Source: Gammaproteobacteria bacterium (GTDB lineage Bacteria > Pseudomonadota > Gammaproteobacteria > Steroidobacterales > Woeseiaceae). From it: 64,000 bases of DNA. This document shows positions 9,756 to 17,997 of this stretch, in pieces (positions within the stretch are counted from its first letter, which is position 1; each line of letters opens with the position of its first letter). The notes beneath the pieces are model-generated. The model had not been told where the DNA came from. It ran no database searches and was given only the letters and a program-made list of their open reading frames with translations. The position numbers and the translations under genes are program-made. The DNA lies in the NCBI GenBank assembly GCA_009937615.1, contig JAACFB010000009.1, forward strand, positions 1-64,000. Direction: 5' to 3'.

Positions 9756-10562
9756 TCAGGTTTTGGTCTTGGTTGTGTCTACTTTTGTGCCGCGGATTAC
9801 GGTCACTGTCGATGACGTGTTTACGGGGCGAGTCGGTGCTTTTTTTGCAACGACGGGCTTCCGTGCAACTGGCGCGGGCTCTGGCTCGGGTTCGGGTTCA
9901 TCGGCCATTTGTTGCTCCATCGGATTTCGCAGCGTTAACTGGATTGAACCTTCCGTGCGGGCTTTAACAAGAATTTCAGCCTGCTCAGGAGTCATCTCGA
10001 GCGTAACCGCGCGTACGATCACCGGTTCGTTCTCCTGCGTTGTCGCCGTCTGGTCCACGGCGAGAACTTTGATGTTTCGAAGGATGGTTTCAGTCACCGC
10101 GCGGCGATTCGTCGATTTACGCGATGACAGGACATCGACGCGGTTGCCAGGTAACAGGAAGCCAGCGACGCCGATAACGTCATTAACCCGAACGGTAAGC
10201 GCACGCATGTTTTCGGCCACCAGCGCAGCAAGCGTGCTGCCCTGGTCATGAGCGGCAAATCGATCTGCAATCAGTATTTCGCCGCGCGAAATCGATATCT
10301 TCGCCACGGTACCTTCGACATCTTCCAGCGCCGTAAAATAGCCAGCGGGTGCCACAGCTTCCGGTATCTCAACCAGCTTGATATGACGGGAGTCGACTTT
10401 GGTGCCGTAAGGAATAGACATCGCGGCTGCGACGACATGTGTGCCTTGGGCGTCATCGTCGCCGACCACCTGCGCGGTCACCCAGCGATTAGCTGTGTAT
10501 GCGGCACCGACACCCATGATGAGTGACAGTACAACCAGAATAAATCCTCTTTTCTTAAACAT
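9756..10562 (-). CDS. cpaB: Pilus assembly protein CpaB/RcpC
   Basis: A 268-residue periplasmic protein with an N-terminal hydrophobic anchor (GFILVVLSLIMGVGAAYTAN). An SAF-like domain follows (HVVAAAMSIPYGTKVDSRHI), then the RcpC/CpaB domain with RALTVRVNDVIGVAGFLLPG and NRVDVL. The C-terminal tail is low complexity: an EPEPEPEPAP run and a basic Lys/Arg/Thr-rich end, possibly peptidoglycan-facing. It assists secretin assembly. The strong site AGGAG precedes the ATG, and the secretin follows. Confidence 0.92.
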   Translation of the reverse strand: MFKKRGFILVVLSLIMGVGAAYTANRWVTAQVVGDDDAQGTHVVAAAMSIPYGTKVDSRHIKLVEIPEAVAPAGYFTALEDVEGTVAKISISRGEILIADRFAAHDQGSTLAALVAENMRALTVRVNDVIGVAGFLLPGNRVDVLSSRKSTNRRAVTETILRNIKVLAVDQTATTQENEPVIVRAVTLEMTPEQAEILVKARTEGSIQLTLRNPMEQQMADEPEPEPEPAPVARKPVVAKKAPTRPVNTSSTVTVIRGTKVDTTKTKT

Positions 10563-10598
10563 TTTCGGCTCCTAACAGAGTGATCGACCGTTTGCCTT

Positions 10599-11933
10599 TT
10601 ATAAGGTGGTGTCCAGTGAGACGAAGTAATTACGCCAAGCCCAGTGCATCGCTTCGATATCGATTGAACGTTCATTCTTCGTATAAAGTGTGTGGTCCAC
10701 GGCCATGCCGATCAGATCGCGCGGGTGGCAGGGCAACAGATGAACCTTGTTTCTGGCATGCAGTTCGTTGATGACGTATTCGAGGACCTGGTGGTCGTAA
10801 TCGATCTCAAATTCGACACACGTGTCCCGCCAGACGCGCTCATAAGCTTCTGCGTTCATGGGCGTGAATTCGATCTTGTAGCCGATACGACGCAGGAACG
10901 CCTCGTCCGCGAGTTCCAGTGGATGAATGTTGGTCGAGAAAATCAGGACGACGTCAAACGGAACTGAGAAATGTCTCCCTGAATGCAGGGTCAGGTAGTC
11001 CTTGCGCTCCTCAAGTGGAACAATCCATCGATTGAAGAGAGTCTTGGGATCGACTCGTTGCCGGCCCAGGTCGTCGATAATAAATATGCCGTTATTCGCC
11101 CGCATTTGCAGCGGCGCCTCAAACAGTTTCGCCGATGGCTCATACATCACTTCCAGCATCTCTGCGGTCAGTTCGCCAGCGGTGATAACTGTTGGTCGCT
11201 TGCATATGTTGAAACGGCGGTCATGACCTTTGTTGAGCACGTAGGCCTCTTCTGATGCGCTGTCATCGATAACTTCGTGCATGAGCGGGTCGAACAGCTG
11301 CACGATGTGGTTGTCGATGGATACCGCATGAGGTACCAAGGTGAGATCGGGAAACAGCTTGGCCAGGCGCTGAGAGATGTAAGTCTTGCCCGTTCCTGCG
11401 TGTCCATAGAGAAAAATTGCTCTGCCCGAATTCACCGATGAGCCGAGCTGGTCGAGTAATGTCTGCTCAATCACAACGCCCTGAAAAGAACGCTCCATCG
11501 CAGCACGCGAAACCTTCTGCTTGTGGATCGACTGGGACCGGGTCACGATCGAATAATGTCCGAGCGAAACGGGCGCCGGTCCCACGTATCCACTGCGCAT
11601 CATTGCGTCAAGAGCCGTTGCGCGACCACGATCAGTCAGGGCGTAAATTAGGCCGGGGTCTTCCGACCGGTTGGGTCGTACCTCGATCAAGGCCTCAGTG
11701 CGCATGAAGCCGAGCTGGGTTTCAATGATCGCTCCAGGAAGACAGAGTGAGTTGGCAAGCGCAGCGAGCGAGAGATTGCCCTGGTCCAGAAGGTGCTTGG
11801 CGATCAGGTCCGTTACCAGTTCGCGTGACAAGCCTGTGTCTTGAAGGTTCTTCGGCCGCGGCGCGAGCCTCGAAAGGCGCATAAAACCGAGCTGGTCCGG
11901 AATCGAATATTCAGTATTTACATTTTTGTTCAT
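10599..11933 (-). CDS. MoxR-like AAA+ ATPase with N-terminal winged-helix-like domain, in the tad operon
   Basis: A 444-residue AAA+ protein. The start chosen is the ATG at 11933, 5 nt after the prepilin-peptidase stop. Residues 40-130 look like a winged helix (TDLIAKHLLDQGNLSLAALA, then LIYALTDRGRATALDAMM). The ATPase part has Walker A GHAGTGKT, Walker B IFIIDDLG, sensor 1 STN and an Arg-rich sensor region. The family and role are not established for pilus assembly; a chaperone-like or regulatory role is inferred from position only. It is an extra gene relative to the Caulobacter and Aggregatibacter tad clusters. Confidence 0.8.
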   Translation of the reverse strand: MNKNVNTEYSIPDQLGFMRLSRLAPRPKNLQDTGLSRELVTDLIAKHLLDQGNLSLAALANSLCLPGAIIETQLGFMRTEALIEVRPNRSEDPGLIYALTDRGRATALDAMMRSGYVGPAPVSLGHYSIVTRSQSIHKQKVSRAAMERSFQGVVIEQTLLDQLGSSVNSGRAIFLYGHAGTGKTYISQRLAKLFPDLTLVPHAVSIDNHIVQLFDPLMHEVIDDSASEEAYVLNKGHDRRFNICKRPTVITAGELTAEMLEVMYEPSAKLFEAPLQMRANNGIFIIDDLGRQRVDPKTLFNRWIVPLEERKDYLTLHSGRHFSVPFDVVLIFSTNIHPLELADEAFLRRIGYKIEFTPMNAEAYERVWRDTCVEFEIDYDHQVLEYVINELHARNKVHLLPCHPRDLIGMAVDHTLYTKNERSIDIEAMHWAWRNYFVSLDTTL

Positions 11934-11938
11934 GATGA

Positions 11939-12496
11939 TTATCCCAGGACCAGCGGGAATAAAGATCCCTGCTGCCAAATTGCAAATGTGGCTCCAATCG
12001 CGACCGCAGGTGCGTACGCGAAAGAATCGGATTTTCGTGGCGATTCGGATTTTTCGCCGGCTTCTGTCAATGAGCCGCGCGCATCCATCAATCTCGCCAC
12101 GTAGTATTCAATGCTGGGTCGAGCACAGCGCCATGCGATCCACATAAGCCCGAGAATGGCGCCGGCGATGAACGTCGTCAGCCCGGCTATCAGCGCGCCT
12201 TGGGGACCAAGAAAGGCACCTGCAACACCGAGCAACTTGACGTCACCCGCGCCCATCATGCCCATTGCATACATCGGCAGTAACATGGCCAGGCCGACCC
12301 CAAGGCCTGCGAGGCACATGAGAAGCCCCCCGGCACCCGCGGTATATCCGCCGATCAGCAGGGCGACGCTCAGCGCCGGCACGATCAGCATGTTGGGGAT
12401 GCGGTGAGAGATAATGTCGGTAAAAGTAGCGATAAGCATGATTGCGATCAGGCAATAGCCCGGCAGGAAAGCAAGCACTTGGAATTCGTCATTCAT
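11939..12496 (-). CDS. cpaA: Prepilin peptidase TadV/CpaA (A24 family)
   Basis: A 185-residue polytopic membrane aspartyl protease that cleaves the Flp prepilin and pseudopilins. Both catalytic Asp motifs are present: TDIISHRIPN near residue 26 and GMMGAGDVKLLG near residue 85. It lacks the N-terminal methylase domain of PilD, as expected for the short TadV type. A hydrophilic loop (residues 135-160, RLMDARGSLTEAGEKSESPR) precedes the last helix. It lies downstream of flp, separated by a strong stem-loop. Confidence 0.92.
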   Translation of the reverse strand: MNDEFQVLAFLPGYCLIAIMLIATFTDIISHRIPNMLIVPALSVALLIGGYTAGAGGLLMCLAGLGVGLAMLLPMYAMGMMGAGDVKLLGVAGAFLGPQGALIAGLTTFIAGAILGLMWIAWRCARPSIEYYVARLMDARGSLTEAGEKSESPRKSDSFAYAPAVAIGATFAIWQQGSLFPLVLG

Positions 12497-12524
12497 TTAC
12501 TAGTCTCAATGTGGCAGATATGAC

Positions 12525-12567
12525 CCGTGCGAACCGGCAGGCCGTTAGTGGCCCGCCGGTCGCACGG
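12525..12567 (-). promoter_or_regulatory. Long stem-loop between flp and the prepilin peptidase gene
   Basis: Inverted repeat with arms CCGTGCGA / TCGCACGG, CCGGC / GCCGG and GGCC / GGCC around a 6 nt loop, with one bulge and one mismatch. It lacks a T-run on the minus strand, so it is not a standard terminator. It probably stabilises or partly separates the abundant pilin transcript from the downstream operon. Confidence 0.6.
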
Positions 12568-12580
12568 TGGCTCACGATTT

Positions 12581-12754
12581 TTAGGTAGCTGTACTTATCG
12601 CGGAAGTAAGGCCAGTGATAACACCCCTTACTCCATCGCCAAGCTCGCCGAAGGCGACGACCAACGTCGCAGCAACCAGTCCGCCAGCAACCGCGTATTC
12701 AACGGTTGTCAAACCTTCTTCGTCACGAAGAAACTTCATTACTTGCTTAATCAT
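12581..12754 (-). CDS. flp: Flp family type IVb pilin
   Basis: A 57-residue prepilin. The start at 12754 has a strong ribosome site (GAGGAGA, 8 nt upstream). The sequence has the Flp hallmark EEGLTTVEYAVAGG: processing after the Gly leaves a mature pilin whose Glu-Tyr pair matches the Flp consensus. The rest is one hydrophobic helix with a short Thr/Ser-rich tail. It is the major subunit of the Tad pilus and the first gene of the locus, so the main promoter should lie just upstream. Confidence 0.95.
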   Translation of the reverse strand: MIKQVMKFLRDEEGLTTVEYAVAGGLVAATLVVAFGELGDGVRGVITGLTSAISTAT

Positions 12755-13149
12755 TGTGGTTCTCCTCATTTTTAACTTTTGGAACTCATATGAGCTCGGT
12801 CTCCAAGTCGGATTGCCGTCTGACGCACCGGAACTCTGTGACCGAGGCAAACAGTAGCTGCCAACGGCTCAAAATGAGTAGGAGGTTCTTAGCAGCGGCT
12901 AGGATTATTTTGCAGGCCCCGCAGACACCGCATCGCTGAAGGTGTTGCAGGCCGCGCAGGCTACGGATCAACTAAAAATCAATTTCCTGTTTTGTGACCT
13001 GTATCAAGACCGTTAACCCGCAGTGCGCCACAATGCCAGTCCTGCTTGTCAATACGGTGAAGAGGCCTCAGACAAGCCTGCGTGACCAGGAAAGGACTCG
13101 TCATTGGATTATGTAATGTGTAAGCGTTTCTTGAATAAACGGAATTATT
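12755..13149. promoter_or_regulatory. Divergent control region of flp and the receiver-AraC gene
   Basis: A gene-free stretch of 395 nt. It holds a 17 nt direct repeat TTGCAGGCC(C/G)CGCAG(A/G)C at 12910-12926 and 12945-12961, with an inverted repeat ACACC / GGTGT between the copies. It also holds a half-good CRP-like site TGTGA-N6-TCAAG at 12993-13008. I saw no well-spaced sigma54 or sigma70 promoter with confidence. The repeats are candidate operators for the pilus locus. Confidence 0.5.
12910..12961. repeat. Paired 17 nt direct repeat upstream of flp
   Basis: Two copies starting 35 nt apart share 15 of 17 positions and flank the inverted repeat ACACC / GGTGT. They could be a tandem binding site for a regulator of the tad operon. 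The adjacent AraC-type gene is the obvious candidate. Confidence 0.5.
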
Positions 13150-14016
13150 TTGGATAAGCCGACGTTATTCTGGGTGGAGCAACTGGTGGCATCTCGCGGT
13201 TCAGAGATCCCGGGCGTTCTCATTGACAACTTTTCCGTCCGCTCGATCGCAACGACTAACAGCCTCGAGCTAATGATCGCCGACATAAAGCCTGCCGCTG
13301 TTTTCTTCGATTATGACTACCCGGACAGGCGCCGACTTTCCGAGTTTTCACGGATCAAGAGTGCTTGCCCGTCGATGCCCGTCGTCATGGTAACCCTGCA
13401 GCACTCGGAGTCATTAGCGATCTGGGCCTACCGGCACGGCGCACTGGATTTTCTGATCAAGCCGATAGATCCCTCCGAGTTAGGCATGTGCGTTGGCCGG
13501 CTCCTTGAAATCGTCTCGTTCCAGAAATCTCAGGGGAACCGTAACGCGAACAGATTCAAGCCGCCGATTCCCAGCGACGTGCCAAATACGCCGCGAAGCA
13601 AGAAAGACCGGCTGTCTCCGGCCATATACTTCGTCCAGCAGAACTACAGTGAACGAATATACAGTGACGCAATGGCGCGGCTTTGCGGGATGAGCGCGAC
13701 ACATTTCAGCCGCGCGTTCAAGCAAACTTACGACCTGACTTTTCAGGAATTCCTGCTCAGGTACAGGGTCCGCAAGGCCTGCCAGCAACTGCAGGGACCG
13801 ACGGCCAATATCGCGGATATCGCTTATAACGTCGGTTTTTCCGACCCATCCTACTTTACGCGGGTTTTCAAGCGTTTTGTCGGCATCGCGCCGTCGGATT
13901 TTACGGCCGCGAACGACGACGCCGATATCGAATCGGCCGTCGCCGAAAATTCGGATGAGAAAATGAGTTCAACCAGTCAGATCGTCAGGGCCCTGTCCAC
14001 ATCGTTCCGACCTTAG
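13150..14016 (+). CDS. Atypical receiver-AraC transcriptional regulator
   Basis: A 288-residue protein starting at TTG (13150) with a weak ribosome site. Residues 1-115 resemble a response-regulator receiver: a probable phosphoacceptor Asp in AVFFDYDYPD, the Thr region MVTLQHSES and the Lys in FLIKPIDPSEL. The usual acidic pair near the N-terminus is replaced by WVEQ. Residues 158-255 form an AraC-type double helix-turn-helix (MARLCGMSATHFSRAFKQTY, then IADIAYNVGFSDPSYFTRVF). No sensor kinase is adjacent. Position suggests it controls the divergent tad operon; this is inference. Confidence 0.8.
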   Translation: MDKPTLFWVEQLVASRGSEIPGVLIDNFSVRSIATTNSLELMIADIKPAAVFFDYDYPDRRRLSEFSRIKSACPSMPVVMVTLQHSESLAIWAYRHGALDFLIKPIDPSELGMCVGRLLEIVSFQKSQGNRNANRFKPPIPSDVPNTPRSKKDRLSPAIYFVQQNYSERIYSDAMARLCGMSATHFSRAFKQTYDLTFQEFLLRYRVRKACQQLQGPTANIADIAYNVGFSDPSYFTRVFKRFVGIAPSDFTAANDDADIESAVAENSDEKMSSTSQIVRALSTSFRP

Positions 14017-14116
14017 CAAGCATGCTGGCGAGCCCGGCGTGATGGCCGATATGCCACAGCAATGTGCACGCAACCTCTTCTCGTAAATGGTCGGTCTATT
14101 ACACCTGCCGCACGAC

Positions 14117-16324
14117 CTAAAGCCTGTAAGTCAATCCGAGATACAGTGTCCTTGGCAAGCCAGGCCGCACGCCAGCGGGCCGCCTGGCGGCGACATAGGT
14201 TTCGTCGAACAGGTTGTCGACCTTGACGTAGGTCGACAGCTTCGGCGTGAACGACCAGGCCGCCACGAGGTCCCAGACGACGTGTGAGTCGATCGACTCC
14301 GACGGCTCGAATGCTCCCTGGCCGGCACGTGTTCGCAGCGTGCCGATGTAGTTGGCAGCGAGGTTGAAACGCCACGGCGGGTTGACGACTCCTGCCGACG
14401 CGCGCAGCTGGTGCTCCGGCACGTAAGGCAGCTCATCGCCTGCTTCGACGGTTCCCCATGGATCGAAGCCGCTTTCGAATGCGCTTTGAAATTCAGCCTC
14501 GTGGGTCCATGTGTACTCGACATCGACAGGAATGCGGACCTGGCCCGCGCCCCATTCGTACGCCGCGCTGAGCTCGAGCCCTTTGACGGAAACCTTGCCG
14601 CCGTCGTACTGGTCCCCGATCTCGCCGCCGCCCGTGGACTCGGTGACGGTCCCGACGAGGTTGTCGTAATCGTTGACGAAATAAATGGCTTCGAAGCTCA
14701 GGGATTCATTGTCGTAACGCGTGCCGGCCTCGACATTCAGGCTCGACTCTTCTTCGACCGTACTGCCGGGAGCGGGCGGGTTAAAGCCCTTATGAATCCC
14801 GGCCAGCAGTCGCCACTCGGAGCTCAGCCGGTACAGCGCTCCCATACCCGGGATGACGGCGGAGACCGAGTTTCGCCTGGTGCGTGCCGGTCCGTCATCG
14901 CGTGACGGGTCGCTGGTCGAATAATCCAGCCGCTGCATGTCGGCGTGCTCGAATCGCAGGCCCGGTGTCAGTATCCATCTGCCGCTGCGAATTTCGGTGT
15001 CCGCGAAAAACGCCTGGACATCCGCATCCGAAACGCGATTCGTATTCGAGCCGGGCGCAGCCGCGGTGGTCACCACGAGCCGGCCGTCTTCCATGCGGTA
15101 GGCGTCTTCGTGCTGAAAGCGATCTTCCTCGTCCCTGTGAATGCGTAATCCCGTCGTCAGTGCGACCTCGGCATCACCGAATCCGAAGTCCCACTCGAGG
15201 CTCGCCTGTATGCCCTGCGAATAATAGCTGCGCTTGTTGGCGCGCTTCGCAATCGCATCGTCGGGGCTGGTATCACCTTTGAGGTAGGCAAGTTCCGTGG
15301 CAAATGTCGCGGCATCGTCGAGTATGCTGCCAATACCGGTGCCGTTCACCGACTGCAGCTTGTACCAGTTGCGTTTGAATTCATTGCGATACGCGGTGAT
15401 CTCGGCGCGCCAGCTATTACCGGGGTCTAACGCATAGCTTAGCTGGTACTGGGCATGTTCGCTGTCGAATACGTCACCGGCCGATGCCGCGTAACGCAGG
15501 TTCGGATCGCTGGCGAAGTCGGCGTCGGTCAGGCCGAGATACGTTTCATCGGAGGTCTGCTCCGTATACCCGAGCTTGAACCGCAGACTCTGGTACAGCG
15601 ATGCGGACGGATCGCTGTCGAGCCGAAGTTTGGCGACATAGTCCTCGAGATCGTAGCCTGTCGGGCCACCGACCGGCCCGTCGATGTGCTTGAAGCCGTC
15701 GCTAGCGCTTTGCACGGTCTCGAGCAGCCAGGAGATGCGTTCGCCATGATGGCCGAAATTGATGTGCGCGTCATTCGTGTGATGCTGGCCGACGCGCAGA
15801 TCGATCGCGCCGCCTGACTCAGCCGGAATCGGTGTCGAGATCAAGTTGATGGCACCACCGGTCGTGCGCGGCCCGATCACGATCGCGGCGGGGCCCTTCA
15901 GCACCTCCAGCGCGTGCATGCGCCGCTGCGTCGGAAAATAGTAAGCGGATGGCGCGGAGTAGGGCGCCGGCGCGATCAGCACGCCGTCCTCGAGCAGCGC
16001 TATCCGAGCGCTGCGGTCGAGCCCAGAGCCGCGGATGCCGATATTCGGTCGCAGCCCAAATCCTTCCTCTTCCTGTAGGTATACGCCGGGTACCGTGCGC
16101 AATACCCGAAGGATGTCGCTCTCGATGAATACCTCGAGCGATTCGTTGTCGATGACGTGTGCCGAGCCCGGGACATCGGCCACGTCGGTTCGGTGACCAA
16201 TGATGGTTACCGTATCGATGGGCTCTTTTGTCTCGGTGTGGTCGGTTTGCTGACCCTGCGCGGTCATCGAAATGACAGAAACGGCCGCAGTCACTAGCGT
16301 GCAACCGAGTCGAAGGTGTTGCAT
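14117..16324 (-). CDS. TonB-dependent receptor, FecA-like (iron uptake)
   Basis: A 735-residue outer-membrane receptor. A signal peptide of about 24 residues is followed by a TonB-box-like DTVTI near residue 38. The plug domain (to about residue 160) contains DILRVLRTVPGVYLQEEEGF, GLRPNIGIRGSGLDRSARIA, LEVLKGPAAI and TTGGAINLISTPIP, a set typical of the FecA/COG4772 group. A beta-barrel ends YLGLTYRL with an aromatic-rich C-terminus. The ribosome site AGGAAAG is good. A Fur-type palindrome 53 nt upstream supports iron regulation. No periplasmic transport or FecIR genes are adjacent, so the ligand is unknown. Confidence 0.9.
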   Translation of the reverse strand: MQHLRLGCTLVTAAVSVISMTAQGQQTDHTETKEPIDTVTIIGHRTDVADVPGSAHVIDNESLEVFIESDILRVLRTVPGVYLQEEEGFGLRPNIGIRGSGLDRSARIALLEDGVLIAPAPYSAPSAYYFPTQRRMHALEVLKGPAAIVIGPRTTGGAINLISTPIPAESGGAIDLRVGQHHTNDAHINFGHHGERISWLLETVQSASDGFKHIDGPVGGPTGYDLEDYVAKLRLDSDPSASLYQSLRFKLGYTEQTSDETYLGLTDADFASDPNLRYAASAGDVFDSEHAQYQLSYALDPGNSWRAEITAYRNEFKRNWYKLQSVNGTGIGSILDDAATFATELAYLKGDTSPDDAIAKRANKRSYYSQGIQASLEWDFGFGDAEVALTTGLRIHRDEEDRFQHEDAYRMEDGRLVVTTAAAPGSNTNRVSDADVQAFFADTEIRSGRWILTPGLRFEHADMQRLDYSTSDPSRDDGPARTRRNSVSAVIPGMGALYRLSSEWRLLAGIHKGFNPPAPGSTVEEESSLNVEAGTRYDNESLSFEAIYFVNDYDNLVGTVTESTGGGEIGDQYDGGKVSVKGLELSAAYEWGAGQVRIPVDVEYTWTHEAEFQSAFESGFDPWGTVEAGDELPYVPEHQLRASAGVVNPPWRFNLAANYIGTLRTRAGQGAFEPSESIDSHVVWDLVAAWSFTPKLSTYVKVDNLFDETYVAARRPAGVRPGLPRTLYLGLTYRL

Positions 16325-16376
16325 TGCGTCTTTCCTGAAGCCTAATACTGAAGCCAGCTTGGGACATTAATGCAAA

Positions 16377-16391
16377 TGCGAATGATTCGCA
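16377..16391. promoter_or_regulatory. Fur-type operator (perfect 7-1-7 palindrome)
   Basis: TGCGAAT-G-ATTCGCA is a perfect inverted repeat with the 7-1-7 geometry of Fur boxes and the GAATGATTC core common in GC-rich gammaproteobacteria. It lies 53 nt upstream of the FecA-like receptor start and 158 nt upstream of the divergent PrsR-type gene. Confidence 0.65.
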
Positions 16392-16548
16392 ATAGCGGTA
16401 AATACGTACGGATGGCGGCGCCATTGCCAATACCTGGGCAGGCAAATCGACAGCGCGGTCAGCGGTTCCGACTGTGATGCAAGACCTCCACAGGACCGCG
16501 GCAACGTGGCACCATTGGCGCTCGCGTGGTTGGCGTCAGAAGGACAGC

Positions 16549-17934
16549 ATGAGCGAAAGCAGCCGCAAGCTATTGATTGTCGAGGACGACCCGGGGCTCC
16601 TGAACCAGCTCAAGTGGTGCTTCGAAGACTACGATGTGTTCACGGCCGAGGACCGGGAGTCGGCGATCGCCGAACTCCGGCGCCATGAGCCGATGGTCGT
16701 GCTGCAGGATCTGGGCCTGCCTCCCAGACCCGAAGGGGTCGAAGAGGGTCTCCTGACCCTCGCCGAGATGCTCAAGCTTGCTCCGCACACGAAAATCATC
16801 GTCGTAACGGGCAACGGCGACCAGGAGAACGCGCTGACCGCGGTCGGGCAGGGCGCCTACGATTTTTACGAGAAACCGGTCGATACCGACACGTTGAAAC
16901 TGCTCGTGGACCGGGCATTCAATATTTCAGAACTCGAAGCCCAGATTCGCCGGCTGCAAAACCAGGTCGGTGATTCACCCCTCGACGGTATCGTGGCGGC
17001 CAGCGAGGGCATGCTGGCCGTGTGCCGAATGATCGAAAAAGTGGCGCCCACGGACGTTACGGCGCTATTGCTCGGCGAAAGCGGCACGGGCAAGGAATTG
17101 CTGGCGCGCGCGCTGCACCGGCTCAGTCCACGTGCCGAGAAAAATTTCGTTGCGATCAACTGCGCGGCGATCCCTGAAAACCTGCTCGAGTCCGAACTGT
17201 TCGGCCATGAGAAAGGTGCCTTCACGGGAGCGCACAAGCAGACTCTCGGCAAAATCGAACTCGCAGACGGCGGCACGCTGTTCCTCGACGAGATCGGTGA
17301 CATGCCGGTCTCGCTGCAGGCGAAGATGCTGCGTTTCCTGCAGGAGCGCGTCATCGAACGGGTAGGCGGGCGCGAGCTGATATCCGTCGATGTCCGCGTG
17401 GTGTGCGCAACCAATCAGAATCCCGAGGCGTTGATCAAGACTGGCGATTTCCGTGAAGATCTCTACTACCGGGTCAGTGAGATCACGGTCAACATACCGC
17501 CCTTCCGGGAGCGTGAAGAGGGTCGGCTGATACTGGCGCGAAACCTGCTGCAGAAATACAGCAAGCAGCAGAGCCGGGCGCTGAACGGCTTCGCCGAGGA
17601 TGCGGTTCAGGCGATCGAGTCCTATTCCTGGCCCGGTAACGTCCGGGAACTCGAGAACAAGATCAAGGGAGCCGTCATCATGGCCGACGGCAAGCTGGTT
17701 ACAGCGGCCGATCTCGGCATCGCGCCCGGCGATGCCGGGGAAGAATCGCTAAATTTGCGCGAAGTGCGCCAGCATGCGGAATCGAAGGCGATTCGGGTCG
17801 CGCTAACCCGAAGCTACGGCAATATCTCGAAAGCGGCCGAGATGCTGGGGATCACGAGGCCGACTCTTTACGACCTGCTCAACAAGTACGGTGTGTCGGC
17901 GGAGACGTATTCGAAGAAGAATGTTGCGTCGTAA
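16549..17934 (+). CDS. prsR: PrsR-type sigma54-dependent response regulator (orphan)
   Basis: A 461-residue NtrC-class regulator starting at the ATG 16549 (AGGA site upstream). The receiver (residues 7-120) has LLIVEDDPGLLNQLKWCFED and YDFYEKPVDTDTLKLLVDRA, closely matching the PEP-CTERM-box response regulator PrsR. Phosphoacceptor Asp lies in VVLQDLGLPP. The AAA+ domain has Walker A GESGTGKE and the sigma54-contact loop GAFTGA; a Fis-type helix-turn-helix ends the protein (ISKAAEMLGITRPTLYDLLN). No exosortase, PEP-CTERM substrate or PrsK kinase is in the window, so its partner must be elsewhere. Confidence 0.87.
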   Translation: MSESSRKLLIVEDDPGLLNQLKWCFEDYDVFTAEDRESAIAELRRHEPMVVLQDLGLPPRPEGVEEGLLTLAEMLKLAPHTKIIVVTGNGDQENALTAVGQGAYDFYEKPVDTDTLKLLVDRAFNISELEAQIRRLQNQVGDSPLDGIVAASEGMLAVCRMIEKVAPTDVTALLLGESGTGKELLARALHRLSPRAEKNFVAINCAAIPENLLESELFGHEKGAFTGAHKQTLGKIELADGGTLFLDEIGDMPVSLQAKMLRFLQERVIERVGGRELISVDVRVVCATNQNPEALIKTGDFREDLYYRVSEITVNIPPFREREEGRLILARNLLQKYSKQQSRALNGFAEDAVQAIESYSWPGNVRELENKIKGAVIMADGKLVTAADLGIAPGDAGEESLNLREVRQHAESKAIRVALTRSYGNISKAAEMLGITRPTLYDLLNKYGVSAETYSKKNVAS

Positions 17935-17997
17935 CGCCGGAATACGGACAAAGGGCGATAGTTCGATAGTGCGGGAGCTGTACCTGGCACTCTCGAT

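Noticed and set aside
12860-12885. A sigma54-like promoter for flp (TTGGCAG ... TTTGCC)
   Set aside because: The GG-to-GC spacing is two bases longer than the strict -24/-12 geometry.
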